In this document: in pieces, positions 57,759 to 64,000 of the stretch
Numbering within the stretch: position 1 is the stretch's first letter
Layout of the letters: every line of letters starts with the position of its first letter
From: Dacryopinax spathularia
Taxonomy: Eukaryota; Basidiomycota; Dacrymycetes; Dacrymycetales; Dacrymycetaceae
DNA length: 64,000 nucleotides
Assembly: GCA_037974965.1 (NCBI GenBank)
Contig: JBBPFI010000005.1
Coordinates: forward strand, 1,550,001-1,614,000
Direction of reading: 5' to 3'
Position numbers and translations under genes: made by a program
The notes under the pieces: generated by a model
Database searches by the model: none
What the model was told of the DNA's origin: nothing
What the model saw: only the letters and a program-made list of their open reading frames with translations

Positions 57759-60700
57759 ATGTCGCGCCATCGCAGAGCAAAGCCGACAATATCAATACCG
57801 CCTCCGCCCAGGTTGTCGGCTTCTGCGACAAATGGGACGGCCACGGCGACATCGCCGCCAAACGCGCTTGGCATCACCAACGCGCACAAAAGCCCGAACG
57901 GCAAGCCTATACTACCGCCAAACAAGACCGCAGGTCGCTCTCCTGGACCCAATGCTGATGCGTTCAAGTTCACTACCAGCTGGAAGCCGGAAGAGGGAGG
58001 CATGGATCCGGATGCGGTGTTCGTCAAGCACACCGTGCCAGAGGTGAAAGCAATAAGGGCCAAGCTGAAGTGGGTGATTGTTGTCATACCGTTACAGAGG
58101 CAATCTGACCGCTTTTACAGGAGTGACGCCGACGCAAAGCAAGAGGAGCTACGATTGATGGTTGGGTGCGCATATATCCTGACCTTGGGCGACAGTTACT
58201 AACGTCAGCGGCAGAGAACGGTACCGAGATCTCCTGCAAGCATCGACGAGTATAATAGCGATTGCCGAAAGCGCGCGACATGTACGAAGCACCCTATCAG
58301 AGATGAAACACTTGTGTTCTATCGATGTAGAGGGGACCTTGAACCGCGACAAGCGCAAGCCCGGGCATTCAAGGAGATATTCGGTCGTTGGTAGGCAAAG
58401 CGACTTCTCAGCTAGTCGACAGATGATCTGATGCTCTCGTAGATGCTCAATTACCAATCCTGCATGAATTCTCTGCGCATCTCAAACTGCTGCTCGACGT
58501 ACCAGAGCACCTCTGGAGGCTCCTTGAGCGGAAGAAGCATTTGCATGCAGCATGGCTCTACCTGCTCTCTCGTGTCGTCTACAGGGCGCTGGTGCAGAGT
58601 GATGACGAGGATTCTGAACAGACTCAGTGGGCACGTCTTGGAATTGACGTTTTGGTGCGTATATGCGCGTCCGTACTGTGGAAGAGGTTCTGATGAAGAT
58701 GGCTTGCAGGGTCAGTTCCCCATCATGCAACGACAATGGGACACCATCAGCCAGTTCCGTTCACAGATCTCACAGCGAGCGACTCAAGCCCTGCGAGAAC
58801 AGGAACAGATACCGGAAACTCTCAGCGAGACCCTGATAACCATCCTGCTCCTCGATACCCTACCATTGACCGATACCCTTTCCCTCTTCCTTTCACAACG
58901 AAGCAGAGCGCTTGCTATCCAACTCCAAAACGACGAACCTGTTCTGGAGACCACGGCCGAACCGGAAGGCGAGCCCAGCACGCCTGGCTTGGGCCATTCT
59001 CGCGAGCCCCTGGCATTTAGACGTGCCGAGGTCGTGAAGCAGGTGAAGAATGCTGCCACTGCTGCGCTTGGTCTCATCTCCGGCACACTGGGTATGGTGC
59101 GAGAAGTATTTAGCACGGAGGATGGCCAGACGACATCTCTCATAGAAGAGATGATGGAGAACATCCAAACGGCCGAGGTCGGCGATGAGCCTGCTGTCTC
59201 TCCCATATCACCTGGAGCTCCGCTTGGGAGCATCTCCCGGGACGGACTCTCACGGAGACTATCTATCTTATCGCCACTACCCCGACACGAGTCGCTAAAA
59301 TCCCTGCCCGGAAAAGCGCCGCTTACCACGCCGGTCATACTGCGTTCTTTTCCATCAGCCCAACTCCTCCTTCGTTTCCTCCCCAGCACCATCCAGTCGT
59401 TCAAACCGTACATCGATACGTCATCACCTCAAAACCGGGTCCAGCCGAATGTTTTACGACAGAAGACACGCGAATGGTTCAACGCTTGTATAGCGACCCT
59501 TGACGAGCACGCCAAGGGTTGGATGAGCATCCTGGACAGCATCAAAGAGATTTGGGATGTGCGAAAGGCAGTGATGGACCGCATTGCCAAGGACGAGAGG
59601 TTCAGGGAAGAGGAGCGACGAGGACTCCGAGCTTGGATCGAGCGGGCCAGCAAAGCGCGGGTGACAGAAGTATGGAAGACCAGGTTGGACACCCTGGAGG
59701 AGTCAGCGGAGCAAGAGTTGGAGCGAGCGACGAAGTTAGTCAAGGCTGGTGGTCGCGACAGCCGAGCGGATGTGAAACCTTTGGAATTCTTCTTCGCTAC
59801 CGATCTGTCTTTGCCATCGGTTCCGCCAATATCCGTCAACAACTCGAACCTTGCAGTAAGCGCATTCCGCAAGTACCATACGGCCCTGCAACACCGTGCC
59901 AAAGGTCGAACGCCCCTCATCCAGTCTGTCCTCGACGTCCTAGAATCAAAGGCGCGAGCGTTGCGGGACGACTTCCAAACGCTGAGCGAAGCCGGCGAGA
60001 CTCAGGAGCTGAATCAGCTACTGGACGAATATCTGCCCGGCGCAAGCAGGACATGTAGGAGGTTGGCCGACAGGCTTAGAGTACTGGTCGTGGAAGAAGG
60101 GCCAGATGATGATGATCTCAGTACGTCCAAGCAATTAGTCCCTTGCAGCATTATCTTGACTTTTTTTGTAGGTGAGACCTCCCTGAACGTCATAGCATTC
60201 GTCGGCCGTTTGGCGTCGATTATCTCGGGGACATCGAGTTTACTGAGCGATCTTGTCTTCGGTCGCACAACTCTGCAGACGCACGTCGACAGCCAAAATG
60301 AGTTTGAGGATGTCCATCGCGCCGCTCTGGCAAGGTGGAGGAAAGCGTCGGTCAAGAAGGCTTTGCGGGAGTTTGGTCCCATAACGAAGGATCAGTGGGG
60401 CCATGCGCCGCTAGGTGAGCAGTTCGCACAGCCTATCGAGTCCATCTCACCCTTTCTAGCCTCCGTTTCTAGCATTCCGAGTCAGCCTTCCGCTGCGCTG
60501 GTGCAATCCCTGCTATCGCTCAAGCAGTCCGTCGTCCAGCTGGGTATCGCTTCCAGCCAAAGAGGACACGACGACGTCGTCGCCGGCCTCTTACTCGAAT
60601 ATCAAGCCACACTGGCCGAGGCCCTGGCGGAAGTGGACACATTCGACGACAAAATCGCCCCGCAAGTGTTATGGGACATCGAGTTCATAGCAGCTCTGAC

Positions 60701-61025
60701 GAGCCAGAGCTCTCCAAAAAAGGCCAACAAACTGGCAAGCTTCGTCGACCGACTCCGGGAGGCCGTGGCCGGCTCCACCTCCGGCTCAGTGGACGAACTC
60801 CAATTATCGATCGCCACTTCCGTAGCTGCACAGCGCCAACGCACCCAAGTCCTTTTCGCTCCCCTGTTGGGCGCGTCATCGTCATCCTCCTTGAAAAAGT
60901 CTGACCTGCCGGTGTTCAGCAACCCACAGGCGATCGACACGGACGTCGGGAACCCGCTGGACGTCGTCAAGCCCAGCCCGAGGTTCGGGCTGCTGTTGGT
61001 GGGGAGCAGCGTGCCTGTTCGCTAA
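57759..61025 (+). CDS. COG1: COG1, conserved oligomeric Golgi complex subunit 1
   Basis: COG1 is part of lobe A of the COG tether that returns Golgi enzymes in retrograde vesicles. The start MSRHRRAKPTISIPPPP leads through a Pro-rich leader to DAVFVKHTVPEVKAIRAKL (about 58020), then after an intron SDADAKQEELRLMVG and ERYRDLLQASTSIIAIAESA, the Vps51/COG1 helical domain. Next come LPILHEFSAHLKLLLDVPEHL and KHLHAAWLYLLSRVVYRAL, then FPIMQRQWDTISQFRSQIS (about 58720). The long final part is one open frame to 61025. It has a region with CIATLDEHAKGWMSILDSIK and LRDDFQTLSEAGETQELNQLL, and FEDVHRAALARWRKASVKKALREFG, ending LLVGSSVPVR. A possible retained intron lies at about 60119-60172. Order and length (about 1000 aa) fit fungal COG1. 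Confidence 0.85.
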
Positions 61026-61945
61026 TAAGAGGGAGAGGGAGGGTATATATGGAGATGGGTCGGGAGCAGATCAAGCATTGTGCATTGTATATTATCGCAT
61101 GTAATGACTACTATTATCATCCTCTCGCCTTTCACGCTCGTACAATCCCATGCAGCGATCGATCTCTTCTGGCTGATGGCGGTAAGAAGGTCGTTATCGA
61201 GTTGAGCGGAGAGGCTAATGTCACAACACCCTCTGATATTTTTTGTTTGTATTTGTCTGCCCTGTAAGAAAATTGGACGCCCTATGAACTGAACTGAACT
61301 GAGAAAAGCAAGGTAGAGAGATGATAGGATGAGTGTACTGAGAGAGAGAAGGGGAAACTGACGAGGAGAGGGGAGGAAAGAGCGATACCCATATGCTTCT
61401 TGAAAACGTTGACAAAGAAAGAGCACAATGTTGCCCGTTCGGTTCGCGGCGACGTCGCATGCAGGCCCCAGGGAGAGAAGGCTGACGAGCTGACGACGTT
61501 GAACCAGAACCGCCAGCGTTCGTCCCGGCCCGGCCCGCGGCCCGATATCGAGGAGAAATGACCGGGATGGGGAGGCGAGGTCAGGGAGGGGAGAAGGGAA
61601 GGGAAGGGAAGGGGAAGGGGAAGGGAAGGGAAGGGGAGTAGGAAACAGGGTGATGTGGAGGAACGTGGGCAGTAGAGGATGCAGGAGAGTAGAGGGTGGA
61701 TACAAGCATCTACAGATCGATCAGGCCGCAGTACTCGCTTGGCTTGCCTTGAGTGGGAGGAAACGGCGGTCGGAGGCGTCCACCACGTTGCGTTGCGTGC
61801 AGTAGCCGAGTTGAAGTTGGCGATCAGTCCAGCTCACGTCTTCGCAACTACCATCAGCCGCACCGAGCTCTTTCCCCAACCCCGCGTCCGGGGCAGGGCC
61901 TCTCGACCGAGTTCGCTGGCAGGTCCTGCGGCCAAAGTCGAATGA
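61026..61945. other. Spacer, convergent genes, with a purine tract
   Basis: COG1 and the PMP3-like gene converge here. A GGGAA-type purine run lies at 61586-61639 (repeats of GGGAA and GGGGAA), capable of a G-rich secondary structure in one strand. No supported gene; overlapping frames are low complexity. Confidence 0.65.
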
Positions 61946-63339
61946 CTAGAACTCATGCGCCAACGGATCCCGATCCCTATCCCCCGTCCCCCCAACGCCA
62001 TTCCCAACCTCCCCCCCATCCCCTCCTCCCCTTCCCCGCCCATACCCCGCCCCAAGCGGGTCCTCCGGCCCCTCCCACCCCCCTCCCACCGAGCCCCCAA
62101 GACTCAAACTATCCTCACTCGCCCTCGCCCGTCTCGTGCTGCTCCTCTTCTTCTTCGTCGGCGCCGCGGCTGCGGCTGCGTAGGCGTCTTCGGAGCGTTC
62201 CCAGCGGTCGCGTTTCCCTTTGGATGCGGAGGCGGATGCGGAGTGGGAGGTGGAGGAGGAGCTGGAGAGGCCGGATTTCTTTTTACGGCGTTTGCGCGAG
62301 ACGTCGGGGATCACTTCTGCGTCTGCGAAGTTTGCTGGGACGGGGGGTTAGCTTTGCGCGGCGGAGCTGAGAGATAGATTGGGAGGGAAGGAGAGGTGGG
62401 GCAGGCGCATATATGAGGGTAAAGAGGCGAGGGAATGGAACCGCATAGTGTAGATCAGTGCCGGGAAGTCTCGGATGGAGATGTGCGAGGATAGAAAGAG
62501 GGATAGCGGTGAAGAAAGATAACGACAGGAGGAGCCGCACGCACCTGGATAATGCCATCTCCCACCGCTATCGCCATCGGCCGAGTTGGTCGAATAGAAG
62601 CTCTCGTCCTCCTCTCTCCAAAGCGTATTATGTCCCGGCCCGTTCCTCCTCTCCCCCCCAGCCCCGCCCTCACTCCCAACACTCGCAAACGAGTCCGTCC
62701 GCGAGACCGCATCGGGCACCTGACCCTCCTCGACCTCCCTCCCCTCATACGTGCTATGCGGCAGCCGCTCGTCATACCGATTCGCCCACGCGCTCTTCCG
62801 CTGCTTCTTCTTGATGTACTCGTCGTCCACCAGTCCGTACCGGATGGCCCACTTGGGCGTGCGCCGGTTGTTTTTGTTGTTGCGGATGTTTTGGATGTAG
62901 AAGTTGTGTACGTGGCCGGGGATGTACCCGCAGATGGTGAGGAAGAGGTTGATGAAGAAGTCGGAGCCGATGCCGAACCGGGCGGCGACGGCTGGGGCGC
63001 GAACGGGGGGAGCGGAGCGGCCGAGCCGGGAAGGCAGTGAGGGCACGAGGACCGATAGGTCAGAGAGTGATCCAGTGGGCGAACGCAGTGAGCCGGCGAG
63101 TAAACGGACGCAGTGAGCGAGCGAGCGAACCAGGAGGAGATGGAATGCACGAGGAAGAGATGGGGAGAGCAAAACACATCCAACGGTCAGACTATGATGG
63201 CGCACTAGAGGGCAGGAGCGGACGCACCAAGCGGCGGGAAGACCGTCCCGAATATAAAGAGCAAGACGGAATAGCCATGATGTCTCTTTATCTTAAACGA
63301 CCCCTTCTTGGGCGTTTGGATCTGGGGGATGTTCACCAT
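61946..63339 (-). CDS. PMP3/SNA3-type (UPF0057) membrane protein with long cytoplasmic tail
   Basis: Exon 1 starts MVNIPQIQTPKKGSFKIK, then RHHGYSVLLFIFGTVFPPL, the first hydrophobic span. An intron (donor GTGCG, acceptor CCCCAG near 62994) joins to AVAARFGIGSDFFINLFLTICGY and IPGHVHNFYI, the diagnostic second span. PMP3 proper ends soon after; here a tail of about 230 residues follows, with RTPKWAIRYGLVDDEYIKK, LPHSTYEGREVE, SFASVGSEGGAG and SFYSTNSADGD. A further intron precedes AEVIPDVSRKRRKKKSG, a Ser-rich stretch, KKKRSSTRRARA and a Gly-rich end at 61946. The long tail resembles yeast Sna3/Sna4 in layout, where the tail carries sorting signals. The protein is likely in plasma membrane or endosome. 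The 3' exon frame is open and plausible. Confidence 0.75.
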
Positions 63340-63342
63340 CTT

Positions 63343-63378
63343 GTCCTCGCTGTCGTCCTCGCTGTCGTCCTCGCTGTC
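63343..63378. repeat. Three perfect copies of a 12-bp unit before the PMP3-like start codon
   Basis: GTCCTCGCTGTC is repeated three times. On the coding strand it lies directly upstream of the ATG at 63339, in frame as Asp-Asp-Ser-Glu units but behind a stop, so it belongs to the 5' UTR. It may be a length-variable site. Confidence 0.9.
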
Positions 63379-64000
63379 GTCCTACGCTCTTGTCACTATT
63401 GTCGAAAGTAGAGGGCGTGCGTGATGCTGATAGGAGTGCGGATGTTGGATGTCTGATAGTCGCCTGCAGCTGTCCCGAGTGGGACAGACAGCTTATCGAA
63501 CGCCTACCACAGCTCAAGACGTGATACAGAGAGAGGACAAGCAGATGGTTGGAGGGAAGGAAAGGGTAGGAAAGAGGGTGCAGAGCAAGGAGAGCCTGAG
63601 TATGCGGGGAACGGGGGCGGCTCTCGTCCCAACCCAACCTGCGCTCGATCAACTACGCTGTCAGGCACCCAACCAACGCCCAACGCCTTCGACGATGGAT
63701 GGGGGCGCCCTCCGCGCCGCGAACCGGTGAAGGCCGCGTTATTCCGAGCCATTCCCCTCGTCTGCTTACGTACAAGAGAGGAGGTCAGCTTGCTTCCGTC
63801 TGGGTTTGGGACCGGGTGGCGATGCTCTCTTTCCCTGAGGGAGTAAATTGCTCCGTCGGACTACCCGTGGAAGCATCTTTGCTCCGTCGGTCCCCCCTGG
63901 CACACTTTGCTAAAACGGACTCCTAAGTGCGTTCCGTGCGCCTCTGGGAAGCACCAAATTGGAGATTAAGTCTCAACACAAATCTAAATAAGCAATACTC
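63379..64000. other. Right-edge spacer
   Basis: Upstream region of the PMP3-like gene and the window edge. Open frames here (63293-63752 minus, 63449-63926 plus) lack any motif. Nothing else supported. Confidence 0.55.

Overview
The window is nuclear DNA of an agaricomycete-type basidiomycete. The evidence is dense short GT-AG introns (about 45-80 nt), DUF6533 membrane proteins, an Argonaute of fungal type, a COG1 subunit, and three large DNA transposons of kinds that are common in mushroom-forming fungi (KDZ, a CACTA-like Tnp2 family, and Plavaka with DUF6698). I cannot name a species. Exon joins below were read by eye; exact splice sites are certain only where stated.

Layout. 1-~3.2 kb: 5' part of a KDZ transposon (minus strand, running off the left edge). 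3.9-5.6 kb: pantothenate/allantoate-type MFS permease. 6.4-10.1 kb: Argonaute. 11.3-13.6 kb: glycine-rich-domain (DUF1399-type) protein with a Cys-Gly tail. ~14.9-25.8 kb: a four-gene CACTA-like Tnp2 element. 26.8-30.7 kb: two DUF6533 paralogues in tandem. 31.6-32.4 kb: Ser-rich secreted, possibly GPI-anchored protein. 33.9-34.9 kb: GNAT acetyltransferase. 35.2-39.8 kb: two DHA2 drug:H+ antiporter paralogues in tandem. ~40.2-52.1 kb: a three-gene Plavaka element that looks complete. 52.5-54.5 kb: a small coiled protein and a small secreted protein. 55.6-56.9 kb: AKR7-like aldo/keto reductase. 57.8-61.0 kb: COG1. 61.9-63.3 kb: PMP3/SNA3-type membrane protein with a long tail.

The most unusual signal is not a gene. 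Each of the three unrelated transposons carries its own short DNA word scattered through its length, in introns, exons and spacers. The Tnp2 element has 18 copies of a roughly 26-nt motif (core AAGTATTATGTTGGCGCA or its complement), confined to 15191-25785, and all but one lie in the same orientation relative to the transcription of the gene they belong to. The Plavaka element has about 48 copies of CGGAAGC/GCTTCCG (often as TCGGAAGCC) between 40598 and 52090, against one or two expected by chance, with no strand preference. The KDZ fragment is weakly enriched in CAAGC/GCTTG. I read these as possible element-specific self-tags read by element-encoded proteins. The nearest known parallels are the subterminal TnpA sites of CACTA elements and the dispersed VANC sites of plant VANDAL elements. 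The strict sense orientation of the first motif also leaves room for an RNA-level role.

The host genes between the elements are ordinary secretion, transport, redox and silencing genes. The Argonaute is notable because it sits between two of the elements and belongs to the machinery expected to police them.
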